64,000 bases of DNA from Archegozetes longisetosus (GCA_018873245.2 JAEMBT020000003.1:7769843-7833842); one strand, 5' to 3'; positions 49,800-63,999 are shown, numbered from the stretch's first letter. The notes: generated by a model not told the origin, from the letters alone. A program made the numbers and translations.

Positions 49800-52700
49800 C
49801 TATTAAATTGGTATTCGACCACTGCCCCTATTCTATTCCCTCAATTCCTTCATGCATATAAATCTATATTTAGATATTAAAAGCAAAACTCATAAAAATA
49901 CCGCCAACTTCTAGATCAACAATATCTCTTTTCTGTTCAAACACTTTTCTAAATGCTTTTGCTACTTTTTTATTAAGTTAAAACGCATTTTGTAAGGTTT
50001 AATAATTGAAAAATATTCGTTTACTATGAAAATTTGTAATTACTACGCAATTGTGTGATAGTAAATTGTGGCAAATCTTCAAATTTTTGTTATTCAATAA
50101 ATTATTAAAACATTTGTTGAGTATTCAATTAGTCTAAAGTGTGTCTCATTTTTGAATATGAGTTAAGATCAAACAAAAACGTTTCATTAAAAGTAAAACA
50201 AATGGGCTAATATTTGTTGTTACACAAAGTAAATTTGTTTGATAGTCACAGTTATTTTATTGGCATTTACTTATTAAAAAAAAGTATGCAATCCTCTATA
50301 TTAAAAGTTTGTGGATATGATAAAAGTTAATGCAACAATCAAAACGTTTTTATGTCTAGCTATAGGTCGCAAGATCAGTGGTCAGCCTAATTGCTTTAAT
50401 CATACTTACAAAACAGATTTGGCGCTTAAAAGTGGTGTACTTTGCTAATAAGTTATAGTTTATGTGAACAAAAGTTAATTGTAGAGGATTTAGTTGAAAT
50501 CCAATGGCAAATCATTTTCCGAGTGCCGTAAATGCAATCCTTTTAACCCTATATCTGAGTGCCATCGATTGTAACTTGGATTAATCTAACTTCCTGATTA
50601 GAATTTTTCAAAAGAAAATCAAGTGATTGTGAAATTTACTGTGAATTGCACTCCTTATCCAATCTTATAACCCCAGAAAATACTGGAATCGTTTAAATAA
50701 AACATACGCATACAAAGTGAACAAACGAACTATTGCCCAAAGCAATTAACAAAGCTACGTTCAGTCTGTTTTCGTTCTTTATTAAATGCTATTTTTGGCT
50801 TTGATTATTCCAAATGAATCGGAAAAATTAATGTTATATAATTTTATTACTCGAATTTATATCACGACGATATCTAAAAATAAGCGGTATTAGAATGACA
50901 GGCATTTTGGTTTCATTTCAATTCAAATAATTTAGGTATTATATAAGACCAACCAAACAACTTTAATTGATCTTTTTCAGTTATAACTTCTTCATTTGAA
51001 TATAGTTTTGCATCAAATTTAGTGACAAATTGTGGTCTTGAAGCCTTATTGAAAAACTACATCAAAGGCATTGAAAAGTATTGAAAGGGTATCGGTATTA
51101 GGAGAGTATGCGGTTAACATTAGACCATCCCTTACCCAACTAAACTAAATTAACCTAATGAAGTGATATTAGCTAAGTTATATAGATGTTTAAATAAAGT
51201 AGCGCGTAGTGTGATAGGCTTAGGGGAAGTTTTTATTGTTAACTATATACTCTACTTATACCGATACCCATTTAAACATACATAGCGTTGACTTCGAGAG
51301 CCTTAATACACTCATGCCGCCCTACTAACGATTAAACTGTTTTCTAGATTCCGACTTTAAACTTCAAATTAACGATAGGCGAGTAGTATTGAATTTTGAA
51401 TAACTTAAACTTTAAAAAAGCTAACTTTAAATAGATCTTAGGCTTACTCACGTCAGCAAAAATAAAAATCTTGTTTTGATGTGAAATTTACTTTATCAAA
51501 GCTTAGCAGATATTTATATTTTGAAGAATTTACTCGCACTATTATGTCGTTTATTCTAATTCAATGTTCAACAAAGGTTTTAGAAATAGAGCAAAAATAT
51601 AATCTTTTTTCTTTGAAGATTTTCTCAAGTTTTCAATTACTTTTTGAAATAAACAACTTAATCAAATTTTCAACTATTAACTTAGAAAATTTTTGAAGAG
51701 TCTCATCATTTTGTAAGAGCTGAAGATTTATTTCCTATACTGTGCTTTTAATTTAGAAAAATTTTATTGAATGAAAATACTTGATTTTGTTCAGATCATA
51801 AATCTACGGCCAGTTGGTTAAGTCTCTATAAGTTGGTACTAAAACAGAAGTTAGAGTAATGAATATAAATGACAACAATTCGCTTGTTATGAGTGCGCAA
51901 ATAAATCAATCTGACTAATTTCGTGGTAAAACTCGATAAAAAAAGTCTTTTCATGTAGAATTCAAAATAAGAGTCATTATAAATAAAAATTTATTTAACT
52001 ACTAGCAAAAGAACTCTTCATTGACAAGCTATTGGATTTTATTTGCCGGACTGACTAGTGGTCGCCTTTCGATAACCAGAATAGTCTAACTCGAGCTCAC
52101 AAGTCATACAAATTGCAACGGCATCAATTTTCAGATCAAGCAATAAGAAGATCTTGAGTTATAGAATGATGGACAAGCATACAAATAGTGGTTTTATTAT
52201 ATAAGTCAATGGACAGATGTGGACAAATTTTAGCTAAAAGTTGCTTAATTCTTAACTTGAGGTTTAATATTTATAGGTTTTGATATTACCAAGATGTTTG
52301 AGAGAATCTGGTATCGGCTGACTATTGATTACTTATGCAACACGTTCTTGAACAGAGTCGAGGCTAGAAAACTGCGAGTGGGTCAACAAAAGTTATTAAA
52401 AAGCTTTAATATCAATTCCACGTCAATATTATGCTGAACATTATTCTAATGAAACTTGTATTAAATAAAAACGGTTAATTGATTAAATAAAACACGTATT
52501 CCCAACTCACAAGCAGATGTTGAACAGAAATTGTTTTCTATTTCTAACTTTTCATATCCGTCGAGCAATCATTGAGTATAACATTCTATACCTCGCAGTA
52601 GATGAAGATTGGCAAAATTTAACTTATATTCAATAATTTAAACAGAATGTAGCATTTCTTCTGAAATAACTATTGCAATGCTTTAGATTTGAGCTGAGCG

Positions 52701-55700
52701 GATGTGTGCCCACATAGGGTTAGGTTAGGCTAAGCTTGAGGATCAAAATTGGAGTTAATGTGCTTGAAATTTGCACTATTTTGCTTTATCATATTGTCAG
52801 TGTGTAAGGTTTGCCTGTGGAATTTCTTACTTAAATATTGTTGAGCGAAAAAATCAGATAAAACAATTGACTGTGACGCGCTAATGTATTGACGAAAATG
52901 AGATTTTTGTTAATTGATGAGTGGAGGTAGTAAGAAGTATAGAGGCTGACATACCAATTGCATTGAGCACTTCAGCCTCCTACACTTATACGACCAACAT
53001 CCAAATAAAATATGATTCTCGGTGCGAGTCTTTGTCTATAAAGCCTAAATTTTTACTTAGGAAGGCATGTGATGTCTCATACACTAATATCTTGAGTCTG
53101 ACACTTTACCAGTCTTATAAAGCGTAACATCGCTTCTATTCGAAATTTCAGAACTGTTCTTATTATTCATTCATTGAATTGATTCAGAATAAATACGTTT
53201 TTCAAGTATTCTTGAGTCAACTTTTTTGGAAAACAATTTACTTACTTGAATAGTTCTATTTAAATAAGTCATATTAAGTCAGGTCTAGAATGCAATTTCA
53301 TTCGATTTGAGTAGCTTTAAGTCTTAAGAGCTTCTTATCAATTCTGGTTAAACGCATGATTCAATGATAACGCAATAATGAACCGTATTTTGATGGAAAG
53401 CTTATTTAATGTTATGCAATCAAATTATTAAGTTTTAAAAAATGATTGTTTCGAAATTTAACGAGAACCTGTAATAGGTTATAATGATTTTTTAGTCCAA
53501 TAAGTCACTTGCCTCAAAGCATAATTTATTGGTTAACATTTGTTTGCAATCTAACTCAACCAAAATAGTCAAATGAACTCATTCATTCAAATTGAATGAA
53601 TTTTGATCAAGCAGTCGGACTAACTACACTAATAAAGCAATTAATTGGAGCACAAACAATATTTTTAAGAATGAACACTTAATAATTCAAATTTTTGATA
53701 GAAACAAGTGCAGTTCAATATTGTCTAGTGGACCAATAGTTTGTTTTTCATACATTAAAACATTTTTTCAGATAATGCTACATAAGGTTAAGTTTGAGTA
53801 CGTTGAAAAAAATACTTGAACATGCTGTAAGCAATATAGCGAAAAGAAAGCTAAAAATTCAATTATTCGGATCTTATAAGGTTTAAACCACAAAAGTGTT
53901 CAATTGTAATATTTAACATGTCAATAGTGAGTTTTTATACTTGATCTGTTAGAATGATGCCAATAATAGACTTTGACGATAATTTGCTGAACGATTTGTT
54001 AATATATATAAGTTTTTGAGGTGTGTATTAAACTATTGTACGAAAAGATCATATTTTATTAAATAAAATATGAAAGCGAGAGTTAGCATTAAACAAAAAT
54101 AGATATACCTATAAATACACATTGGCTGTTATAGCATAATCGTGTAGATATGTATTATGCATTATTTATGGCAAAGTAATTATGTTCGAATACAAGCTTT
54201 GAAGATTGCTTTTATACGTGCTCTCAATCTAGACATGATTTATATCGTGTATGTTATTCTTGTAAAATTATATGCATAATTGCCTCCGATAAATGATTAG
54301 CATTTTTCCGATATTTCACCAATTTACTATTCTTATTAATGGCAAACGAAAATTCACTTAAAATTACCAAACGGATAAAAATTAGAAAAGTCCGACTATT
54401 CTCAAGCCATTGCTTGTGTATTGATATAAGATACTGGTTGGATCTAAAATAATTGCGTATTATTTGTAACGATAACTTATTGCTAGCATGTATATTATTA
54501 GATGTGATGACTTTTATGAAAAGATGTCAGTTTACTGAACTCTTTATTTGATTCACTGCTTTCTCTTACAAACACAATAGACAATATATTTGTTAGTCTA
54601 TGGAAGCAATAATATGTATACCGATTAAAAGAGTTCCTTAGAAATGATCGCAAGCTACAACTTTTGTGAAAGAGCTATATTTTGAACATATGTATCATAT
54701 CAGATTGCATTCTAGTATTATGCTATGTAAGAAAGTGTGATTACAGCTGCAACTTTATAAGTGTTTGTACACATACTTTTTCATTAAAACAACTCTGCTT
54801 TCTTTTCTAGCATTCTTTATCAACATAAACAACTATCTTCTCAATGTCATTGCTTTACTAACATTCTATCTTTCATTTATTACATTTTCACGTCTATCTA
54901 TTATACGAAATCTGATGCATATTTTTCTGATTATTCCGTAATTAATATTAAAGATAGAATATTTAATGATTTTTTCTTTCTAAAACAGTTGCGATAAATC
55001 AGGTTTATATCCAAACATAATCTAAATGTTTTTATTACAATATAGTTCTATGATAAAATGACACATAATTTACATTATTTTTTAAGTGTTTATATTTATC
55101 AGTAGCTATAAGTGTAATGCAAAATATGTTTGAGCAGTAAATCATATAGCGAACGTTAGTGTGGGATCAATTGTATTGTAATTTGACATGGATATGTGCA
55201 CAATTAGCACTAAAATCTAAATTAAATATAATACTTTCCTTGTTTGAGGCTAATGTCTCATTTGGGAAATTAATATATAAAATTTGATATAGTTTTGTTC
55301 TGTACAAGGTTCACCAATTGCGATTACACGATTGTCACTACTACTATATGACTCTTTGAAAACTTCTATTTTATTCTATTATTTCATTCCTAATTATAGA
55401 GATCGTGCCATTGCCTCTACTTTTTATTCATTTCATATGAATTCTTTCAAATATTTTCATGTCATTAATTGAATCAGTTATGCGCTTCCTATCTTCAATA
55501 TAGTGTACTTCTAACAAGTTCTCATCTATATCCAAAACGAAATTGTCTTACAGTAAAAAACAAATGCAGTTACGATTTGTTTTGAGTCAATTTCAACTTT
55601 AAACAATAAGAAGCAAGTTTCCAGTTTTGGCAATTTCAAAATTCTATTATAGTTTTAAATTACTTTTCCCATAATACAAATTCTAGTCGCAGAAATTGCT

Positions 55701-55841
55701 GCAAATCTGAACTTAATTTCCACAAAGGTTCTTTTAAAAAATTTAAGCATACAGTAGAGAAATAGAAGATTTTTATATTAATTCAATTCTTTGAAAGTTT
55801 CAAATGAATCCTATTTTGAAACAGTCATAAACAGTCTATAA
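49800..55841. other. Gene-poor AT-rich spacer
   Basis: No supportable gene. The plus frame 52921-53127 and the AT-rich frame 51481-51696 look like chance. A GGGTTAGGTTAGGC string near 52720 resembles an isolated telomere-like motif, but at fewer than three units it is not significant. Confidence 0.5.
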
Positions 55842-55969
55842 ATGAACTGGCAGATGAGGAAGGCAATCGAACTGAAAAGAGCTAGTATTGAGCAATGCTC
55901 TACTCTAGAAAATAACAAAAAAACAGTAGAGTTTAGGGATACTGCAATTTTTAGTTTGTAGTCAACAAA

Positions 55970-56140
55970 TCACATCCGTAGATTGGGGTAAGGGTTAGTG
56001 AAAATGCGGACGTTCGCCTCTTTTACATATAGTTTGACGTTACAGCATCTGACATAATGCGGGCTAGAGGTAGAGGATGGCGTTTTAAGCTCAATCGCGA
56101 CTATATGTCCTTTTTGATTGGCTTTCAGCACTTTTTCATA
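55970..56140 (-). other. Stop-free 56-codon frame in a GC-rich patch
   Basis: The minus-strand frame from 56140 to the TGA at 55972-55970 has no start Met and a natural-looking amino-acid mix (KANQKGHIVAIELKTPSS then KLYVKEANVRIFTNPY). An AG at 56121/56120 (CTGAAAG|) could serve as an acceptor. On the plus strand the same patch holds ATG-initiated frames at 55842-55961 (39 aa) and 56057-56164 (35 aa). With three open frames on two strands the patch may simply be poor in stops. I recognise no family. Confidence 0.25.
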
Positions 56141-56681
56141 TCAATGTGCTTCAAAAGCAAATAAAGTTCTCGATTATAGTTATCAAACATATTTTTATAG
56201 CAGATATATGAAGCAAAATGACCAAAACTTCCGGTCACTTGCAATGCTGTTTAGTTGGAATTTAGCACTTGTTCTGTAGATGCCCTAAAAATATATCTTT
56301 TTGTTTGTTGTGATACTCAGAGGACTTTATTAATATTAAAGCTTTTCTATGGATTCGTATTCATAGTAATGATTGAAACAGATGCACAAACAAACTAATG
56401 AATCTATAAATCAGACAAAATTTGATGTATGGACCACAATGAATTATTCCTATGAATAATTTCACGCATAGACTGCACAATTTATTGTATCATGAGTAAG
56501 ATAAGAAGTCCATTCATATTATAAGTTCTATGAGACAGTTTTATAGGCCTCTACTGTGTGGACACTTTCGTCACTTTCATTGACATTCTCTCATTTCCTG
56601 CGATTTTCATAAGAGCTATCCCAGAAGTACTTCTTATTTGTTATTTACATTATTACTTATCTGGAATAAAGAGAAGGATGA

Positions 56682-56903
56682 ATGGCACATAGAAACAGAC
56701 AAATACCGGTTAAGTCATACCAAGAGCCTATTGTTTTTGAGCCAGATTTGAAAATGAGCCAGCACCCAAAATTCGATGGGCAAAAGTGCTATTAAGATAA
56801 ATTCAAATTTCAAATTGGTCAGTCATGATCTAATATTTGCAGTTTTAATTATTTGTATTCTTGTCGCAGGTTATGGTCATTCTTTCAAGGTACTTATCGG
56901 TAA
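56682..56903 (+). CDS. Possible small protein gene, unidentified
   Basis: An ATG at 56682 opens a 37-codon frame to a TAA at 56793-56795. The peptide is hydrophilic with varied composition (RQIPVKSYQEPIVFEPDLK...SQHPKFDGQK). If AA|GTGCTA (56785/56786) is used as donor with the strong acceptor TTCTTGTCGCAG| (56869), the reading continues LWSFFQGTYR and stops at 56903, giving 45 aa with an 84-bp intron of the size seen in the real genes here. There is no signal peptide and no known domain. It is only moderately better than chance. Confidence 0.3.
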
Positions 56904-57199
56904 TTGAGGCGGTCTCCTGTGATGTTGAAGAATGTTCGGAAGCGTTTACTTAGTATGGAATTGCCTTCAAATGTTTGACTTGTATTTCTCTTCTTATCTC
57001 TATTCCCTTATGTCCGCTATGATTCTCTTATTGAAGAAACATTATTACCTTTTATATCATTTATACTCAGTTGTTGTAGAGCTTAATGGAAATAGAAAGA
57101 CTTCGATTTACAAACAAGCTCAAGCTTGCAGTTCAAATTTTATAGAAATAATAAAATCTGTTTTTGCTTCGTATCTCTTGAGATTCTTAGTCTGAGTGC

Positions 57200-58932
57200 A
57201 AGAAGAAAAATGTAAGAAGAAAGTAAGAAGTTTCGGTTGCACTGGAACATCATAAAAGACCACACAACGTATCGAGTAAATTAAGTCAATTAGTGTAAAT
57301 CTCTAAAACTTGAACTGTTTTTCAATTATTCGAGTATATCTATTGCTTTCATGCTATAGTTAAATATATAACTAATTATTATTAGATTGGAGTGAAAGTT
57401 GTGAAGAAAAACATTTGAAGCAAAACACTGTATTGATTTTATCTGTTAAGTGATCAATATGTTTTTTGTCCATTCTCAAATATTAATTCTATTACAACTA
57501 TGACTATTAGTCAAATAGGTAAACAGAGCAACAACGTTAAATTCAAACTAAAACCTTTTTTCAAAATACTTCAACTTAAACACAATATAATTAATTACGT
57601 CAATTAGTTCGAAGTAGTACTGAAATGATTGCAAGGAGAGAAATATTATAATCTTTTTGACCAACTACGTTTAACGATAGAGTTATCCACTAAGAATTGA
57701 CATAAAATGTGTAAGGCTATAAAACTTACTCTAAATCTGATAATAAATGTCGAACATTGTAAACGATTCTAGGTAGAAAATGTCAGAGTGTCATAAATAT
57801 TAGGGACCAATTACTACAAAGACGGACTTCTTGAAAGTAAACTTGCATTAGATGTTCATGTTTTAAATATATGTTACCTCATTTCTCTAAGCCTTAATAT
57901 TATATGACTTTCTTTAAAGCTTTCGCCTCGTTTCTTCAAGTTGATGGGCTTATTCTTGAAAATGTATGAGTGAATAATTGGTTCCAAAAAACGGAAATTC
58001 ATACAATAGCCAATGGCTCAACCCTGTATAAGGATCGAATAAGAATCTGAAAACTTGAGTGTCTCTCAGGTTCGTTAAAACCGACTAAACTTCGTTCTAA
58101 TAGGGTTCTCAATCAAACTGTCCGCAAAAACATGAAAACTTCATTTAATGGCAAAGAATCGCCATATTTTGTCAGGTACTAGTCTTAGAGTATTGGCGCA
58201 CTGATATTTCTGATTGAAATTGATTAGGATTTTGATCAAGGTTGAGTAGAACAATTGGTTATCGAGGTTATGAATACTGAACTTTCGCCTTTAGTAATAA
58301 TGTTGCTCACTATCATCTCTTTAGATGTAACTATACTGGTAGTGAGAATTATATGCTTAATTTGCTAAAGTCTAACCTAAATAATTAAATCAAACCAATG
58401 TTGAAGCAATTACTAAAATATTCTCAACTAATGACCGCGAGTTAATTACCGAAGCAGAGTAATAAAAATTCAGCTGTAAGATAACATTAACTCAAATTTA
58501 TTAGTTGGTTTAATTTAATTTAAAATTAGTTATTTTTATGTAGTTTGGACCATTTGCAAGTTTGCAAAAGAATATTGATCTAAAGACGGACTTAAAATAG
58601 CGATTTCTAGAATGAATAGTCACATGAAATGATGACAGGGGTGTTTAAGAAACAATGTTAAACCTAGCCATTGGTTACTGCGATCGATAGCAAGGTGACT
58701 AATCATTCAGAAAACAAGTTGACGAGCATTAACCAAACACTGAGGAATAATATATAATTGGAATATTAAAATGTCATTAACAGTTGTGTTATTCGCAAGT
58801 TGATGGCCAATAAATTTTACTTCACTTATAATATTGAATCATAACAATGACAGAATAATGAGAACCTAAGCCATAACTCCTACGCGTTGACGCAAAAATA
58901 TAAACTTGGCTAAAGTTTGTGGTAAGACTTAC
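57200..58932. other. AT-rich spacer
   Basis: No supportable gene. A minus-strand frame at about 58063-57966 follows an acceptor-like GTTTTCAG and reads FLFDPYTGLSHWLLYEFPFF before a stop 31 codons later. Its phase does not join the candidate exons at 58933-59156, so it is left unassigned. Confidence 0.4.
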
Positions 58933-59156
58933 CTGTAACCTGAATGTAAAAAAGTGATACTAAGTATGTGCCACTATCAAGTTTGCGTTGCATCACATTC
59001 ATGATGATCTGAGCACCAATCAGAAGACCTATGATTGCACACGACAGTCAGTCCTACAGTCATACCACACATACGATTTCATCGATAGTTTTTACCTTCA
59101 CTATAGACTTTGCTTTTATGCATTACCGGCTCTTCTTTTCTCAATATAATGACTCT
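58933..59156 (-). CDS. Candidate internal exon pair, unidentified protein
   Basis: Two minus-strand exons join in phase 1: 59156-59096 (after CTGTTAG|, to GAAG|GTAAAA) and 59028-58933 (after ATCATAG|, to ACAG|GTAAGT), with a 67-bp intron. The joined frame has 52 residues. It starts RVIILRKEEPVMHKSKVYSE and continues with GLLIGAQIIMNVM and SGTYLVSLFYIQVT, two amphipathic or hydrophobic stretches. The last donor is a perfect consensus. No upstream start or downstream exon was found, and I do not recognise the family. Confidence 0.3.
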
Positions 59157-59467
59157 CTAACAGAAGCTTAATTACAACAATATAAATTTAATTTTGTCAT
59201 CTTATAAATAGTTTGAGCGATTTATAGTTTTAATAAAAGGCAATTTTGACAATACTGTGCAATCAGAAGGAGTCTCATTAATCTTATTATAAAGTTATTG
59301 CAAAAATAACTTCATTCATATCCAACTCGTCAAATCAATGCTGTAAAGAGTATATTAAATGAAGTGTTAATATTATAATAAAGATTCAAGTCTGTGTTTC
59401 GATCTCAATAACATTTTGATCGAGAAGAATAAGTCAAAATCAAAATCTTAGTTAAATGATAAAACCG

Positions 59468-59987
59468 ATGATGAGTTTTTGGCATCAGCTGTCAACGATT
59501 AGATTGTCATTTCAAGCGTTGTGCATCGTTTCAATTGGTATTTCACTTGTATTAACAGGTATGTAATGAAACAAGAGCCCAATTTTCTAGTTCTAATTTT
59601 CTGTGTTAAATAATTGAAAAGTTGGCGAACACAAAGGTGTTGCTATCTTTCAAAATCATAGTTCAAATTGAATAACGTTCAGACGTTTGAATATAAAATG
59701 AGAAAACTTTAATTACATGGACTATATTTTCAGTAATTCATTAGTGAAAATATTTCATTAAGTTCTCGTTAATTAATGTGCATAAATAAAATATAAAATA
59801 ATTTCTATATAACCCAGAAGTTATGATCTTAGTGAAGAAATGCGTCAAATTTCATTTATTGCTTATTTGCATGTGAAACCCACAGGTATTACTCTATAGG
59901 GTGTTAGTAGATGTCATGAACCACACCTTTGATTCTGAATTTAATTGTGGTACCCGAGTGGCACAGGGTTCCAGTTGGTACTTCTAA
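59468..59987 (+). CDS. Candidate secreted or signal-anchored peptide gene
   Basis: First exon 59468-59558: two adjacent ATGs (the second with A at -3) open a frame whose first 30 residues carry a short polar/basic start (FWHQLSTIR) and then a 17-residue hydrophobic core (LCIVSIGISLVLT), ending at a strong donor, ACAG|GTATGT, in phase 1. An acceptor-like GTGTTAG| at 59907 restores phase: VDVMNHTFDSEFNCGTRV and on to a stop at 59985-59987, 56 aa in all. There is one cysteine in the core, one in the mature part and one NHT sequon. The first exon is the more convincing half. The true second exon may lie elsewhere to the right. Family unknown. Confidence 0.3.
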
Positions 59988-62900
59988 AATACTCGATAGC
60001 TATTTTCAAAACTAAACCGATATAGGAGAAAGTTTCAATGAAAAATCTGCAAAACTTGCCTGTAAACTTGTGCTGCAATATATTCTTTACATTGATTAAA
60101 ACTACACTGAAGAATCTGCACTCAATTCAATCTCAATTTGAAACTTCCTAAGAAAGCTACAAAAGCATCAACTCAGGCTAAGATTAAACATTTAAATTCT
60201 GGATTCTCGTTGAATACCTTTTCAATATGTCTAACGTATATCGCTTAGATTTGGTTTTTTACTTCAATTTCTAAAATATTCATTGAAAAACCAACGCAAA
60301 GGACAGTTGTTTATTATTTTTTGCATTATTTAGTCCCTTTAGCGTGATTTGACAAAAAGCCTCAGTTGTCAATGACAGGCATAATAAATAATCGATTATT
60401 TTGAACGTATCTAGTTCTTCAGTTACTTTGTGTCATTTAACCACTGATTCAATTTGATTAACTAGTTTTTGTAATTTACATATAGATTCATTTATATGTT
60501 AGTATTTTTTCGTAATGTAAACCTAATTGAGAGATAGAGAAGGAACGAGAATAGATAGAGATTTCATTCAATACTTTAATAGGCATTTGTGTGAAAAAAA
60601 TTAATTTACTTACTTTGGCTCTAATTTTGCGCAACAAAGGCTTACTTTTACGTCAAATAGACTGAACCCATTGAATGACTTAATTAATAAATGACTAATT
60701 CATCAAATTATTGACAGAAGATTACAAGTTATAAAAGAGAAGATAAAAATAGAAACGTTGCGGTAGTTGTTCGCAAATAAGTTTGAAATAGTTTAAAGAT
60801 AGTAGAATTTGTAGAAGTAGATAGTGAGGCAATTAAAAGTTAAATATAGTTCCGATAGTTATTAATCGGAACCAATATAACTTGAGATGTCATGTTTATG
60901 TAAGTTCGAGATACTGAACCATCTCACGAGACATAAATAATAACTGAGTATAAGTACAAAGTGACATAAACTTTATTTGCGGACAATATTAATACAGAGT
61001 TTGATATGAGAAGCAAATAGATGAGTAAATACCGTTTCGGCCGTAACTCATTTGTGACATTCACAATATACGATACTTAATAAATTCTGCTATTCATTAA
61101 TAAATAAACTTTCGACAAACTTATTGGTTCATTATTTGCGTAACATTTCTTCTAACCGTTTTGATTAATGAACGTCGTACTTACGAAGGTAGACCTAAAT
61201 CGTGAACAATTTTCTAACTTTATTATCGTTCAAACTTCTTTAGCTGTTTCATTCAACTTTTTATTATTCGCTTTCATGAACTACACTCTTTTCAAATTTT
61301 GAATAAATCAATTTGTTTGTTCTGAATTTGCAATTTGATATAAACCAGAACAGGAGTAGATCTTACAAACGAAAATCATTAGAAAGATAGAAATGATTGA
61401 ACGTAATATGCCAACTCATTCATATGTACTCAGTTAGAATTGCGTGCATTCCACAAATATTTAAGCAAAGCTTTCAAAAATCGACTTAAGTTGAGAAATT
61501 TATAATAGACTTTTACATAGAAAAGCATTTTCCAATGGGCTTAATAATTAATTAACGTCAACAAAATGAATGATGACTCTAAATCTGAAATAATTAAATA
61601 AGTTATGATGATTGGTATGCATAATGATAAGGGATTATGAAAAATGCAACCTAAATTTTTCGTCAGTTAAAACTTGATGGCAAAACGAGATTCAACTTCT
61701 TTCAAATTACTCCAGCGCAAAATTAAATTGAAGAAAAAAATTTAATTACTTCAGTTAACTGAAGTTTTTGGTCATTCCTATTGAATTATTAAGACTCCAA
61801 TGTAGAAGTGATTTCTATTTAGATTCTTAAGACAGTATATGCCTAACAATTTAATTAATTCGTCCAGCAGTCTTAATGAAAAATTTGACTTTTTAAGTTC
61901 AATTATACGCATCCGAAGCATGAAATTAAATGAAAAATAGTCTCAGAGCTAGCTTCAACTTTCACAGACCGTTCATGTTTAATAATCAAAACAGAAAACC
62001 AAAGGAAGCGGTTTAATTTCCGACAAATTGTTCACTTTTGCAGATAAAAGTGATATTTTTGTGAGATTTGTCACACATTGTTACACAAACACTTAATTGA
62101 TCCGACTATCTAATGAAAGTCTGACGGTAACTTGAAGTGAAGATTTGAGTGTTTGGCGATAGAATCATATAAACTGGTATAAGGGCATTGATAATTTCTT
62201 ATTCATCTCAATTCGCCTACAGGTTATATTAGAAGTTGCTTAATCTATTTTAGTGCCTTTCATATTAATGCTTAGCTCAGGATATTCTATACATTAATTT
62301 CATATCTTTTGTTGAGCTTAATTTTCTTATGTACCTATTCTTCTCTGTTTACTATTTTATTGTATACAAAGCTTTAATCATAGTTTTATTGTGAGCCTCA
62401 TGAATGAGGAACTCAGGATTAAACTGACTGAATAGAAATTCTAGATGGCTTTCCCGAAACTGACAGGAGAATAAAACTGAATAAACAATTCCGATCCGAT
62501 ATATCGAGTTTTGAAAGTTTAAGAAAATTTGAAAAATACAAAAACCGTCAAGTTTCCATTTGACTAATTCTTGTATAAATCGACAATAGTTATTAAATAT
62601 TTACCAGTTTAATTTAAGTAACAGCTCAAATAACAGATTAAAACACCCTATAAAACATTCATACCAATTGATGCGATATTTTGCCCAAGTTAACACTAAC
62701 TATTGTCAATTAAAGTTTGCGTAATCACCCTAAACAATCACCACTTCAACTATTTTCAGCGTTTTAGAGAAAGTTCAATCTTCAGCGCAAACACCTTCAA
62801 TTCATTGAAAACTCTTAGCCTCTAAGCTTGAAAGGATCCAATTAAGGCAATCAAGCGGATATTGTGTTCGCTACTTGTTTTTTGTTTGGAAATTTCATGC

Positions 62901-63999
62901 TATCATAAGTTCTACCATCATTTTGAAAAGAAGTTAGATCTCATTTTTTGATTAAATCAAATTGTATGAGGATACTAATTATAAAAGTAAAACTTATATA
63001 AATTAGATTCTTTCATATTTTAGACTCTATAAAAACTTATTAGTAGATACCCTAAATATAAAAATTGTGTGGCCATAGTCTGGCTTGCGATTCATGTTGG
63101 GCTTGGGTATTGGGAGGCATGTTGTTACCTGAAAAGTTTTCTTTCATGCCTGATGCGCTACGAGCGTCATTCAAAGAACTGATCTAACTTAACGAATGTA
63201 TGACCAATGCCACTGATTTAAGTTTAGTTGTGTTAGGTAAGGGGAGAGACGATCGAAGCACGTTAGGCACGAGAGACACTTTTCACAGGTGACGATATGA
63301 CTCTCTTATACCAAGGCCTTAAATCAGTCATAAAAAGAGATAACTAGTAAAGTATAGATTAATCGAAAACACTGTAACAAAGGATGAGTTTAAGATGGTA
63401 ACCTTTTTATTAACAATATAATTATAGTTGTGATCTGAAATAATATGGAACAGAAAAAGTAGGCCTCTTTTATTTTATTGTTGAAAGTCTGATATTAAGC
63501 AACAATAGATGAGCATAAAGTAAAAGCAAAGTATATATATAGCTATATTGAGTTTGTTCTCTACTCTACAATTGACAAAATGTCAATCATATATTGTATT
63601 CTTTTATGTTTTTAAATTGAAAGAAATGAATGCGTTCAGTAGACCTCATAACTGAAATATAGTAGCAAACTATAGTATTACTCTTTTCCAACGTAAATAT
63701 ATGCCAAAAAATAGATTTGCATTTTTTATTAAGTTAATGATTGAACAGTAATTGTAAAGCATGAAAAGCTTAAAATATCCTAGAAGTTGATAGCAATGCT
63801 GCCTTTAAGCTAAGATATGTTTTCAAACTTGTGATTGTGAGTTAAGTTAGATACTATTTGCGTGATATTTCACTAGAAATATACATATTTAGTAGTAAAA
63901 ATGTAAATTGTGTTCAGCCACGCGAACATCAAAATAAACTTTTTATAGAATCATTTATTAACTCTGCCAGTCGTATAGTCATAGTATACCAAAATCTAA
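59988..63999. other. AT-rich right flank
   Basis: No firm gene. A GC-richer patch at about 63070-63310 contains the single candidate exon listed at 63051-63128. Otherwise there are only short chance frames. Confidence 0.5.
63051..63128 (-). other. Candidate isolated exon
   Basis: 78 nt (26 codons, phase 0-0) between an excellent acceptor (TTTCTTTCTTTTCAG-like, CTTTTCAG|) and a donor, AGG|GTATCT, on the minus strand. It reads VTTCLPIPKPNMNRKPDYGH and six more residues. A second frame is also open to a stop. It sits at the left edge of a GC-richer patch. There is no partner exon. Confidence 0.2.

Noticed and set aside
52715..52735. Telomere-like GGGTTAGGTTAGG
   Set aside because: Fewer than three units, so it is not a telomeric or interstitial array.
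56932..57195. 87-aa aromatic/hydrophobic plus frame, possible chemoreceptor fragment
   Set aside because: No conserved motif, AT-driven composition (Tyr, Leu, Phe), and no splice partner in phase.
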